NCBI GenBank assembly: GCA_003141555.1
Contig: PLMN01000029.1
Coordinates: 275,922 to 339,921, forward strand
Length of the DNA stretch: 64,000 nucleotides
From: Candidatus Aminicenantota bacterium
GTDB taxonomy: Bacteria; Acidobacteriota; Aminicenantia; Aminicenantales; UBA4085
Direction: 5' to 3'
Part shown: positions 1 through 10,700 of the stretch, in pieces
Layout of the letters: the number at the start of each line of letters is the position of its first letter
Numbering within the stretch: the stretch's first letter is position 1
Notes under the pieces: model-generated
Seen by the model: the letters and a program-made list of their open reading frames with translations, nothing else
Told to the model about the DNA's origin: nothing
Database searches by the model: none
Position numbers and translations under genes: made by a program

Positions 1-207
1 TTGAAACAGGCCCGCGAGGAGGTCATCGGCCCCGGCCCGGACCTTGATCTCGCCGGCCCCCATCTTGACCCTGATGTCGGCCGCCTTGATGTCGCCGAGG
101 GGGATGGATTCGGTCTTTTCCTTCATCTCGCCGACGCGGACGCAGGCCGCGGCCGCGAGGACGGTTCCGCAGGCAAGGATGATTGCCGATCGCCGGAATC
201 TGGTCAT
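1..207 (-). CDS. Toast-rack domain lipoprotein, N-terminal part (runs off the window)
   Basis: The 69 visible codons begin with a lipoprotein signal (MTRFRRSAIILACGTVLAAA followed by Cys21 in an AAAC lipobox), so the product should be lipid-anchored outside the cytoplasm. Residues 45-69 read IRVKMGAGEIKVRAGADDLL, the pattern that opens toast-rack (LiaF/DUF2154-like) adhesin-type beta domains. The ATG at 207 is preceded by AAGGAGAG with good spacing. The 3' part lies outside the window, so domain architecture and any membrane-stress role cannot be judged. Family assignment rests on a short motif. Confidence 0.7.
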   Translation of the reverse strand, partial: MTRFRRSAIILACGTVLAAAACVRVGEMKEKTESIPLGDIKAADIRVKMGAGEIKVRAGADDLLAGLFQ

Positions 208-268
208 GGACGCTCTCCTTCTAACCTTATGATACGAAGGACCCGGCCCTAAGGTTCAGCGCCCGAGT

Positions 269-2626
269 CTATTTCAGGACGATCGCGTCCCGCCAATATC
301 GGAGCTTTCCCCGTTCGGCGGTGTCGGCGGTCCCGTCGAAGGCCAGCCCGGACTGCCACAGCCGGCTCTCGATGAGGAGCCGGTCCTTGTAGCTCGCCTT
401 CGTCAAGTTGACCACGGTGTAGACCAGCCGGGGTCCGTCGAGCGCGGCGAACAGGAAATCGCCGTTCGACTCGAAGTCGCCGAACCGGATCTTGCCGTTC
501 TCATAGAGATAGCGCGGCCGGCGGTTGTCGCGGGCCATGTCCTGGCGAAGGTCGTTCTTGGCCGCCACGAAATAGGTCTTGCCGCCGCGTTCGATGCGGA
601 CTCCCTGGCCCGCCCTCGGGGCGTCGACGGGCAGGAGGCGGACTTCGGCGGCGAGCTTGGCCGGATCCTCCCCCGCGGGGTGCGGAACGAGGACGGTTAC
701 GAATCCCGCGGTCTCGCGGAGCTCGAAATGCTGGCCGGTCGTCTGGTGGATCACGAGCTCGTCCTGGTAGTGCCGCTTCTCGGCCTCGACGCCTTCGATT
801 CTGAAGGCCGTCGAGGGGAAGACGACGAGGAGATGCCGGTCCTGGGGAAGCGCGGGACCGGCCGCGCCCCCGGCGCCGCCGATCGTGTCGTAGACCGTGT
901 CGTACCAATGGGGACCTTGGGCGAGGACCTTGCGCGTATGCCACAGGTTGGCCAGGGTGAAATATTCCTCCTTCAGCGCCTTGAAGGCGTCGAAGACGAC
1001 GAACAGATCGGCCTCCTTGACGTAGGCGATGGTCCGGTCCCAGGCGTAGCCCCAGGACTCGTCGACGAGGCGGGTGCGGCTGTAGTCGACGTCGTCGAGG
1101 CTCAGGAAATCCACCTTCTGGGTCCGGACGCGGCGGTAGGATCCGGCATCGCGCAGGAATTCCAAAATCGATTGCCCGGGGATGGAATCTCGGACGGAGT
1201 AGCGCCATTCGTCGGCTTTCTGGCCCATCCATATCTTCTCGGGCCGGACGCAAAGCCGGTTGTGGAAATAGTCCTGGCGATAGTTGCCGTAGGGGCCGCT
1301 GGGCATGTAGTCGCGGTATCCGCCGTCGTGGAGCAGCACCGACCCGCCCGACATCAGCAGGGCGACGGCGTTTTCGTCCGCGTGTCCGTGGGTCATCTTC
1401 TCTTCTTCGACTGGGATCGTGTCGCGCAGGTAGTCGCGATAGTTGAGCCCTCCATCGCCCTCGTCGCGGTAGCCGAGGAGGAGATAGGTGGACGAGGGCT
1501 CCCATCCGCTGCGAAAGACGATTTTCTTGCCCTGGACGTCCTCCATGACCTCGCGCGAGCCGGTCCGAGGTGCGGCCGGCGCCACGGCGTCGGTTCCCCA
1601 GCGGGCGCAGTCGAGGAACATGTAGCCCAGGCCGATGTTGGTCGGCGTCTTGAAGTCGACGAACTTGCGGGCGATGGTCGCCGCGGCCCACTTCAAGGCG
1701 GGGTCGGCGTAATGGCGGGCCGCGGCCTCGAAGAAGACCAGGAAGTGGGTCCAGTTGGCCTGCCAGTGCGCGTCGCCGAAATCGGGGACGATGCCCGCCG
1801 GGCAGATCAGGTTCAGGTAGTACTGGGCATACATGTAGATCGTCGGCATCCGGAAGAGCTCGTCCATCTTGTTCAGGGCGTCGGCGTAGCCCATCATGGA
1901 ATACAGCCAGATGCCGTTGTAGATCGTGGCGTCCTCGATCTCCCATTTGCCCCAGTTGTCGTCGCCCAAGGCGCGCCGCTGCATTTCCCAGACGGGGGCG
2001 GCCTTGGCTTGAGGCAGGGCCCGCAGGGCCCAAGCCAGGTTCTCGGCCCGGAGCATCCCCCGGTTCATCGCCCCCCATTCCTGGGTCCGGAGCATATAGG
2101 CGAGGCTGTCGGCGATGACCGTCTCCGCCGCCGCGTTTTCGACGGGGGTGAGCTGGCCGAGGCGGTGGAGCGTGTCATAAGCTCGGACGTAGCGCATGAC
2201 CGTGAAGAAGTCGGGAAGGGGGGGAACGCCGTCCTCATAGTCGAAGCGGGCTTTGCGGGCGGATTCAGGAAATTCCGCGCGGAAGTCGCCGTAGGTCAAC
2301 AGGACCTTCTTGGCCCGACGGGCGTATTCGGGGTTCCTCTCCGTCTCGAAGAAATAGCTGTAGATCGCCGCCATCTCCAAGAGCCCCCCGGGGGCGCGAT
2401 AGCCGAAGACGTTCTTGGGGTCGAAGCTCTGCCGCCAACGGGCAATGACATCGTCGTAGTTCTTCCAGGTCCAATCGGCCGCGGCTTTGGCATAGGCCAG
2501 ATATTCCGCTTGGCGGACGGGCACGGGAGCGGCGGCGGGCGGCGTCGCCCGTAGGGTGGCGACCGGCGTCAGGGCGGCGGCGGCCGCAATGAGAATGAGC
2601 AGAGCCAAAAGGATTCGTTTCGGCAT
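269..2626 (-). CDS. Secreted heparinase II/III-like polysaccharide-degrading protein
   Basis: This protein of 785 residues has a Sec signal peptide (PKRILLALLILIAAAAA) and an all-helical N-terminal half rich in Trp and Tyr, as in alginate/heparinase lyase toroids. A beta-sandwich C-terminal half follows. The motif HGHADENA at about residue 411, followed by LLHDGGYRDY, is typical of the heparinase II/III C-terminal domain. The family cleaves acidic polysaccharides by beta-elimination in the periplasm; the substrate here cannot be read. The chosen ATG at 2626 has GAGGAGGG ten bases upstream. An in-frame start 12 codons earlier lacks such a site. It lies 61 bases before the toast-rack gene on the same strand, with its own promoter upstream. 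Confidence 0.72.
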   Translation of the reverse strand: MPKRILLALLILIAAAAALTPVATLRATPPAAAPVPVRQAEYLAYAKAAADWTWKNYDDVIARWRQSFDPKNVFGYRAPGGLLEMAAIYSYFFETERNPEYARRAKKVLLTYGDFRAEFPESARKARFDYEDGVPPLPDFFTVMRYVRAYDTLHRLGQLTPVENAAAETVIADSLAYMLRTQEWGAMNRGMLRAENLAWALRALPQAKAAPVWEMQRRALGDDNWGKWEIEDATIYNGIWLYSMMGYADALNKMDELFRMPTIYMYAQYYLNLICPAGIVPDFGDAHWQANWTHFLVFFEAAARHYADPALKWAAATIARKFVDFKTPTNIGLGYMFLDCARWGTDAVAPAAPRTGSREVMEDVQGKKIVFRSGWEPSSTYLLLGYRDEGDGGLNYRDYLRDTIPVEEEKMTHGHADENAVALLMSGGSVLLHDGGYRDYMPSGPYGNYRQDYFHNRLCVRPEKIWMGQKADEWRYSVRDSIPGQSILEFLRDAGSYRRVRTQKVDFLSLDDVDYSRTRLVDESWGYAWDRTIAYVKEADLFVVFDAFKALKEEYFTLANLWHTRKVLAQGPHWYDTVYDTIGGAGGAAGPALPQDRHLLVVFPSTAFRIEGVEAEKRHYQDELVIHQTTGQHFELRETAGFVTVLVPHPAGEDPAKLAAEVRLLPVDAPRAGQGVRIERGGKTYFVAAKNDLRQDMARDNRRPRYLYENGKIRFGDFESNGDFLFAALDGPRLVYTVVNLTKASYKDRLLIESRLWQSGLAFDGTADTAERGKLRYWRDAIVLK

Positions 2627-2668
2627 GGGGGTGTTCCCTCCTCGAAAGCGTGTGGAATTCACGGCCCT

Positions 2669-2697
2669 ATCTTATGCGAGGGCCAAGGCTGATGCAA
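2669..2697 (-). promoter_or_regulatory. Sigma70-type promoter of the heparinase-like gene
   Basis: On the minus strand, TTGCAT (2692-2697) and TAAGAT (2669-2674) are separated by exactly 17 bases, 43 bases before the ATG. It sits in the 113-base gap after the FN3 gene, so the heparinase-like gene can be expressed independently of the surface operon upstream. Inspection only. Confidence 0.5.
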
Positions 2698-2739
2698 CCC
2701 GCTCTCGAGCGGCGATTCGAGGGCGTGTTCCCCGAACGG

Positions 2740-4728
2740 CTACCTGTCGATGACGGCCGCGGGGGACGGCGGCCCGGTCATCCCGTTGGCCGCGCGATAG
2801 ATGATCCGGTACGAGATCCGGCCGATCTTCGGCGGATCGGGATCGACCATCTCGCTTTTGTCGGTCGATCCCGGAAGCCGCAACCATAGCGTCTCGGCTT
2901 CGAGCTTCCGTTCGGATACGGCTTCGAGGCCGGACGGCGGCGCGGCGAACGAGATCCTTACCTGGACAAACGGCTCATTGAGAAGCGCGACTTTGGGCGC
3001 AGCCGGTGTCGGAATCGAGGGCGTTCCGACCGTCACGAGGACTGGCTCCGACGGCAGGCTCCGGTTGCCGCGTCCGTCGAAAGTCACGACCCGATACCAA
3101 TAATCCAGCCCGGGCTGGACGAAAGTGTCCGTATATTCGCGGGCCGAAGCGGGCAGCGGCCGGCCGAGGACGATGCCTTTATCCGCCGCCGACCCCCCTC
3201 GCAGGACGACGAATTGAGCCGAGCGGTTCTCCGGCAGGCCGGGCTTGAAGCGGACGACGGCTTTGCCGTCGCGGGTTTCCACACCGACGATCAGGGGCGC
3301 CGGGGGGAGGCCTTTGACCGGAATGCGGACTTCGAGCGGGGCGCTCGGCGCGCTTTCCTGGTTGTCGAACGCGATGGACCGGACGCGATAGAGGAAGGTT
3401 CCCGACGTCTCCTCGCCGAGAGGAACGTCGAACAGGGCTGCCTGGTCCATGTTCTCGTTGAGGCGCAGCCAATCTCCGTTGGCCGCTTTTTTCTCGACGA
3501 TGTAGCCAACGATAGGGCTTTCGTCCTTGGCCCAGCTGAGGCGGACGCGTGTTCGTCCGATGTCGGCTTTCAATCCTCGCGGCTGCGCGGGAGGAAAGAC
3601 GCTCAAGGCGAGGGCGGACGTCGGGACGGACGGTTCACCCATCGCTCCGCCTGATCCCGCCGAGCGGAGCCGATATAAATAGCTTACGCCGCCCTTGACG
3701 TCGGAATCCTCATAGGTTGCGCGGGATGCCGCCAGCCCCTTGGGCGTGATCGGAAGAAAGGGACCTTTGGCGGAGAAGGCGCGTTCGACGTACACGGCCT
3801 GGGTGCGGGGGCTGGCGTTTGGCTTCCAGGTCAGGGCGACCTTGCCCTTTTTGCCTTCGGCTTTGACCGAGGTGGGAGGGTCGAGGGCTTTCCAATCGGC
3901 ATGGTGGATTTTCATTTCGGCGGGGACGCCGCTCCGTCCGAAGACGTCCAAGGTAAAAACCCTATAGGCCAGGTCCTCTTCGGCGGGGGCTAAGGCGTCG
4001 GTGAAAGCCGGACGACCGGCGCCGCCGGCCTTGTTGAGGAGGACGAGCCTGTCGTTCGCGGTTGCGACATGGCCGCTGGCGTCCGTCCGTTCAATCCGGT
4101 AGCCTATGATGGGCGCGGACGGATTTTCGGAAGGCGCGGACCAATAGAGCACGACTCCCGTCTTTTGGGATTCCCCCTTGAGTCCGGCCGGAGGCTGAGG
4201 AAAAGGCGTCGCGATGGCCGCGTCGATGGGACCGCTTTTCAGGATGGGGCCGGTGGGCCGTCCTGCGGCATCCAAGGCGACGACTTGATAAGTTTGCGAT
4301 CCGCCGGCAACCTTCTCAATCGTTCGGGCTAGGCCGAGGGCCCGGGCATACGCGGGATCCGAATAGGCCCTCAAGACTTGCAGGGAGAAGAAGAGACTTT
4401 TCTCCGCGGATGATTTAAAAGGAGGCAGGGCCTTGGCCAAGGTGCGGATATTTTCGATGTCCTGGCTCGGGAGACCGGCCAGATATTTCTCCTCGCCGAC
4501 CGCGACTTTGGCCATGAGGACGTTTCCCCGGCCGTCCTGGATTTGCCATCCGCCCAGGGGCCATTGCCCCTGGGCGGGGGCCCAGCGCAGCTCCAAGGTC
4601 CCTTTGCCGTCCGAGGCGACGAGGCAGCCGCCCGTCGCCTTGGAGGCCTGGGGGAAAAGGGGACCCGCGAGGAGGACCGCGAAGATGGTGAGGCCGAACA
4701 TCCCGCCCATCGATCGTTGGTTTCTCAT
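2740..4728 (-). CDS. Secreted fibronectin type III repeat protein
   Basis: The product has 662 residues with a Sec signal (MRNQRSMGGMFGLTIFAVLLAGP). An unrecognised N-terminal region follows, then at least four FN3 repeats at roughly residues 176-216, 284-316, 378-413 and 473-513. Each repeat carries a PP start and a YRIERT- or YIVEKK-like strand. FN3 arrays act as spacers or carbohydrate and protein binding modules; no enzyme motif is visible. The ATG at 4728 is 14 bases after the stop of the giant PKD gene, and GAGAAGAG lies just upstream, so it is the third gene of a coupled operon. The likely role is partner of the PKD protein at the cell surface (inference). Confidence 0.75.
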   Translation of the reverse strand: MRNQRSMGGMFGLTIFAVLLAGPLFPQASKATGGCLVASDGKGTLELRWAPAQGQWPLGGWQIQDGRGNVLMAKVAVGEEKYLAGLPSQDIENIRTLAKALPPFKSSAEKSLFFSLQVLRAYSDPAYARALGLARTIEKVAGGSQTYQVVALDAAGRPTGPILKSGPIDAAIATPFPQPPAGLKGESQKTGVVLYWSAPSENPSAPIIGYRIERTDASGHVATANDRLVLLNKAGGAGRPAFTDALAPAEEDLAYRVFTLDVFGRSGVPAEMKIHHADWKALDPPTSVKAEGKKGKVALTWKPNASPRTQAVYVERAFSAKGPFLPITPKGLAASRATYEDSDVKGGVSYLYRLRSAGSGGAMGEPSVPTSALALSVFPPAQPRGLKADIGRTRVRLSWAKDESPIVGYIVEKKAANGDWLRLNENMDQAALFDVPLGEETSGTFLYRVRSIAFDNQESAPSAPLEVRIPVKGLPPAPLIVGVETRDGKAVVRFKPGLPENRSAQFVVLRGGSAADKGIVLGRPLPASAREYTDTFVQPGLDYWYRVVTFDGRGNRSLPSEPVLVTVGTPSIPTPAAPKVALLNEPFVQVRISFAAPPSGLEAVSERKLEAETLWLRLPGSTDKSEMVDPDPPKIGRISYRIIYRAANGMTGPPSPAAVIDR

Positions 4729-4742
4729 GTCTGTTGCTCTTC

Positions 4743-7700
4743 TCAGAGGGATACGCAGAAGCCGATGTCGTCGCAGAGCGGGACGCTGAGCGAAACGCAG
4801 GCGCTGACAATCGTCGGGTTGGGCGTTTCCGCGTGGATGGTGGCCGTGAGATCGGCGCTGATGCACCCCGAAAAGAGGGCGAAATCGACGCACGCCCCGG
4901 CGCCGACCCCGGCGGCAAAATCTCCGGCGACCCGGAATGGTTTCCGCGTGATCTGGAGGCCCATGTCCATCCAGCCTTCGACATAGGTATTGGCGAACGA
5001 GGCCCCTTGGGTCAGCTTCAGGTGGATATTCCCGCCGACGGCGAGCCCGATGGCCGGGTCGCTGCTGAGCATCATGTAGGAGTCGGCCCCGCCCACGTTC
5101 CAGATCGTGGCCTTGATCCGCTGGCCCCATTTGTTGCCGGCGTAGAGATGCCAGCCGCCGCCTCCGAATTTGACTTGGAACGCCGGGTCGTCCTTCGTCC
5201 CGAGATCAAACACGATGAGCCCGCCCAGGAGGTCCATGTTGCCGAAAACGCCGCCTTCGAAGATCTGGTTCCCATACTGCATATAGCCGCCGAAATTGCC
5301 CATGTCGAAGATCTTCACGTTTTTGAAATCCAGGCGGCCGATGCCATCCGTGCCGATCGTCAGAAGGGCGTCGCCCTTGAGGATGAACCCGTCGTCCACG
5401 GACGTCCCGATGGTCAGTCCGGCGGCGAAGGCGAGCTCCCCTTTCATGTCGGGTTGCGCGTCCGAGATCTTTTCGAGCTGGAAGGACGTCGTGGGGAACT
5501 GGTAGCCGAAGCCGCCCTGGAACCCGAAAATGGCCAGGGGAATCGGCGAGAGGGGGATGGTGAAGCCCTGGACGTTGGCAAAGATCAGGAAAAAGCTCTT
5601 GCCGTTCTGGTAGCCCAGGACGAAATCCGCCGTGAGGCCAGCGCCCATGAAATTGAAATCGACGCTCCCCGAGAAGCGGTTGCCGTTCGCCGAGAAATCG
5701 CCCGTTCCGGGATGGTCCGCCGCCCATGGTCCGGCGGCCGTTCCGTCGGGCGCCGGGCCCGGCGAGGCCTGGGGGGTATACGACGGATGGACCGTCGTCT
5801 GGACATCCTGGCTTCCCAGGGGGTAGGCGACGTTCATCTGGTAAGGGGTGTTCCAAGGCCCCTGGCCGGCATAGTCGGCCCCCTTCCGCTGAATCACAAA
5901 GTTGATTTCGACGGTCGAGGCCGGGATCAGCTCGGAATCCGAAAGCGACAGGACGGTTTCCACCGTGAAGTGGAGGCGCTCCTGGCCCGGGACCGATGTG
6001 TCGAGCCCGACGGATTTCAATTGAGCCGTCGATTGGCCGAACGTCGTCGTCCCGTTCAGGGGAATGTCGAGATGATTCGTCGGTCCGTCGAAATGGGCCC
6101 GTCCATCGAAGCCGAACAGGAATCCATTCACCGGGAAATTGGCGAAGGGCTTGCCTTCCGCCTCGAGGCTGAAGGAGGCGATGTTGCACTTGACGACGGG
6201 TCCGGTGGAGTCGGTCGTCAGGAGGAAGTCCTGCGCGGTCATGCTGATCTTGCCGACGTCCTGGTAGGTCTGGGTGACCGGAGGCGAGGTGAGATAGAGC
6301 ATCTCCGTCCCGTAGCCGATTTGATCGTCGATTTTGACGAGCTTGGCGTCGCCCTGCAGGACCGCGGCGATCCAGGGGACCTGGACGGCGAGGCCGTGAT
6401 AGATCCCGTCCGGGGAATCATTGGTCACGCTGAATTCGACGTCCTGGAAATGGAAATGTCCGTCCCCGAGATTGGCATCAAAAATGCCGCTCTTCGCCCG
6501 TCCGCTGAGTCCGCCGGCTCCGACGATCCAGTCTTGGAGATTGTTCATCTTGAACGCGTTGCCGGGCGTCAAATTGAGGGGGATATAAGGGATGACTTCG
6601 GCGGCTCCGAGGTGGATGCCGGTCCAGGCCGGACCCGGGATCGTCGATGACGACGGGGACTGGGCGGAGCTGAAATCCAAGGTCACGTTCGAGCTTTGGA
6701 TGGCGAAATTCGTGAGGCCGATCTGAGTCCGTTCCAGCTTGAGCCCCGGAGCGAGCCAATCGCCCTGCGCCGAAATCGGCGCGGCGACGCCGCTGAACGA
6801 AACCGGGACGGATGCCTGTCCCTTGAGCTGATGGAGCTGCGGGCTTTTGAGAGTGATATCGAATGTGGCCGTCATCGGCGAGAGGGCGCCGCTGGCCACC
6901 TTGCCCCAGATCCGGGTGAGGATCCCCCAAGCGCCCGGAAACGAAAGAGAGGAGGCATTGGCCGTACCCGGGGTGACGTCGAGGACTCCATCCGAAACGC
7001 GGGCTGTCTTTTCGTCGATCGACCAGCGTTTAAAGGCGGCTCCGGCGATGAATTTCTCCTCATGGGCGCTCCCTCCCGTGAGAACAAAAACATGGAGGAT
7101 GCCGCTGCCGCTGTAAGTGTTGTCGGCATCCAGATGAATGTTCGAAAGCGCAACGCCCGAGCCCATGTCGGTCATCGCGAAATCCCCGCCCGAGGTGGGG
7201 AACACGACCTTGCAGCCCAGCTGGTCGCGGACCTCGTTTACCAGGTATGTTTTGGGCTGGGAATAGATTCCGTCGGTCAGGTTGCCGACCGATATGTTTG
7301 GATCGGCGAGGAGGTCATTCAGGTAGGCCACCGGAGGCTGGCCTGAGGCCGGTTCCTGGTTGGGGTTGAGAAAGCCGATCTGGGGAGCGGCCCCTCCGGA
7401 TTTCTGCTGTTCGGCCAGAGCGCCGAGCCAGGGATTCAAGGAGCCCGCCGGGGGTCCGTTTTCGGCGCCGGCGGCGGACGGGCCTTTCTCTTCGGCTAAA
7501 AACCGGGCCGGCGGGGCGGGGGACGAGATGCTCTTGACGGCCGAGCCCATGATCGATCCCATGTTGACTAAACCGAACGAATGAAGGATTCGGACTTCGG
7601 CCAGGACCGTGTGTTTTCCCAGGACGCTCACCGGGAATTTCCCCGACGCGATGATGATCGTGCTGTGAGGGGCGGAGGCGCAATCGGAGCTTTGGCCTTG

Positions 7701-10700
7701 GCCGAGGTTTTGACGCTTTTGGGATGAAAGACCCTGGAGGCCGGTCGTGTCGGTATAAAGGAGCTGGTTGTCGACGTACCAGAGAATTTCGGCGTCCCCC
7801 GTTCCAAAATAAGTCAGCTTGGCCCGGGCATGCAGGGCGGTGTCGCAGGTTACGGCGATGGCATCGATGCCCAGGGCTAAAAGGTCTTTCCGCAGCGTGA
7901 GAAAGCCGTCCTGTCCGGATCCTCCGGATTTAGCGATGCTGTGGCCGGGAAAATCGAGAATCTCGAGCGAAACCAGGTTCAAGGGCCCGAGGGCGCACGT
8001 ATCCTGATAGGTATCGATGGCCAGGTTGTTGCAGTAGACGAGATAGGCGCGGTCCAGGACGCCCGAAAGGGGATTATTGGCGGGCCCGGAATTCGTCCCG
8101 GGCTTTAAAGAAGGGCCGGACGACGCAGGGCTATAGGGAGCGACCTTGTAATAAGGGTCGGTTCCGCTGGGAGGATCGGGCGTGACCGCCTGGCTCAGCG
8201 TCTCGCCGAAGGCATCGATCGGCTGCTGGATATCGTCGTCCGACAGCTGGAAGATATGGACGGTATAGTTTCCGACATATTGATAGGAATGGGCAAACTG
8301 CCCATCCCCAATTTCCACCTCGGTGGATTTGTCCCAGGTCGTCCCGGCGCCTTTGATATTTCCCGAGAGCGGGACGGCGCCCGTGCCGTCGCCCCAGTCC
8401 AGGAAGAGATTGGGCACGTTGACCGACGTCGAATACTCCTTATACTCGCCGTAGGGGGAATTCTGGAGCGAGAAGCTGCCCTGGACGACCCAAACGTCTC
8501 CGATGAGATCGGCATTGGCCAGGACGCTTCCTTTCTTGCGCTTGTCCTTGGTCTGATTGAACAGGCTGACCTTGACCAGGTTCTTCTGCATTCCGCTCGA
8601 TCCGCAGGCCAGGCCTTTGGGCCGGTCGGGCAGCCTGAACAGCGAGAGCTCGGATTCGGCGACCTTGACGGACACGTCCGACTGCTTCGGCGTGTTCTTG
8701 ATGCTGTCGTAGGCGCAGGGGAACGTCCGGAAACCGACGACCTGCCAGATGATGTCCGCCTTCTTGAGGCCATCCGCCCAGCATTGGGCGGCCTGGGCGG
8801 CGGCCATGGCCTCCGGATCCCCTTGGCCGGCCATGTAGTTCTTGAAGGTGGCGGCATAAAACTTGTTGTTGGACGTGTTGACGAGGTTGGCATTGGCCAG
8901 CGGCAGCGGGTTTTCGGGGATATGGGAGAAAAGCTCGAAGATCACGTCGCCGGTCATGTGCAGGCTGAGAGCGGAGCCGGGCAGGGTCTTGGTCATAATC
9001 GGCGCGTTCGATTTCGCATTGGAGAACCGGACTTCCAGATAATCGAAGCTCGGGCCGCCCAATTTCCATTGAAGGACGGTGAAGTCGTCGATGACGGGGA
9101 CGTCGACGACGGGCGGCTTGCCGCTGGGGACCAGGGTTTCAGTCTGTCCCTGGTTCGTGAGTACGAGTTTATACTTCTCCCAGGTCATCCAGGCGGGCCC
9201 GGTCAGGGAGATCCAATCCGGGTCGATTTTGGCCAGATCGACGCAGGGATTGATATCGCTCATCTGGGCAGGCGGCTTCGACTTGGGCGGGGCTATGCTG
9301 ACCTTGCCCGGACCGATGTTGGTTCCTTGTTCGTTGGTCGCCTGGGCGAGGCGTTCGCCCTCCTTGGCCGTCATCGGGACGAAGACCTCCAGATAAGCCA
9401 GGGCGAACGAGATGCGATTGAATGTTTTGACCCCAATGCCCGGGAGTGAAATGGCCGTCGAATCGGTGAACCGAAGGCCTTCGAGCCTGAGGTTGTATTC
9501 CTGGCCCCGTTCCAACGTGTCCGGAATGATCTTCTGGACGATCGGGGCTACCGTATTCTCGGTGGGGGGGATCATGATGGGCTTGGCGACGGGGGTGACG
9601 GTCTGGGCCGAGGCGCTGACGAAATAGCTGATCGACGGGATCGAAAAGTCGGTGGCCGGCCTGAGAATCACAAGCGTCACCGTGTGCGGCCCCAGGACCG
9701 CGGTGGGAAGCCCGGGCAGCTTGCCGGAATTGATCGTCATCTTGTCGGCGAACGTCAGGCTGAGCGCATCGGTTTTCACCGAGGTCCCGTCTACGCGCCA
9801 TTCGACCTGCAGCAGGCCCGTGCCTTCGTACTTGAGATCGGCATAGGCGGCGACGCCGGAGGCGCCTTGGCCGACCTGGATGTTCGTCGTGCCGTTTTCG
9901 AAGCGGAGGCGGCCATAGGTCACCGCGAACGGGGCCAGGGGGCCGACGGAGGCCGTGACCGCAACGGAAAGGGTCGCCGTGCACGCCGTGTTTCCGCAGT
10001 CATCGGTGGCCGTGACCAGGAATGTCCCGGCGGCCTTGAAGGTATGCGAGGCGATCGCGGTTCCGGTCTGGCTGCCCGTCCCGTCCCCGAAGCTCCACTT
10101 GACGCAGGACGAGTTGAAGCCCGACGCCTGGAACATCAGAGGAATGCCGGTCTTGGCGGGTAGCGGGGAGGCGGCCAGGGACCTCTTGTTCACGACGATG
10201 ACGGTCGTCGTAGCAGAGGGCTTGTCGACGCCTCCGTCGGAGGCCCGGACGAGGTAGGTTCCGGGTTGAAGGTAGGCATGCGTCTGGACGAAGGGACCGG
10301 AGGGGATGACGACCCCGTCGCCGAAGTCCCAGCGGATGGCCGATATGAAGTTCCCGGCCTGAAAGGTTACGTTTTCGCAGGTATTGGCCTGCGCGGGCGA
10401 GGCGGAAAGCGTCCGCTTGTTGACGACGGTCACGCTCGTCGCTGCCGGGCTCGAATCCGCCGCCCCGTCATACGCCCGGACGGCGTAGGTCCCAGGATTC
10501 TGATAGGCGTGTGTCTGTACGGTCGAGCCGCTCGTCACGCCGGCCCCGTCTCCGAAATCCCAACGGACGGAGGCTTGGGTGAAGTTGATCGCTTGGAAAG
10601 TCACGGTCTCCAGGACGTTCGGCTGGAAGGGGGAAAAGGTGATGCTTTTGGGGAGGACGGCGGTCACGGTCACGGTCGTCGTGTCGGTGACGGGGACCGG

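Noticed and set aside
4734-6650. A 638-codon open frame antisense to the giant PKD gene
   Set aside because: Shadow of a GC-rich gene; no domain, no start signal, composition typical of reverse-frame translation.
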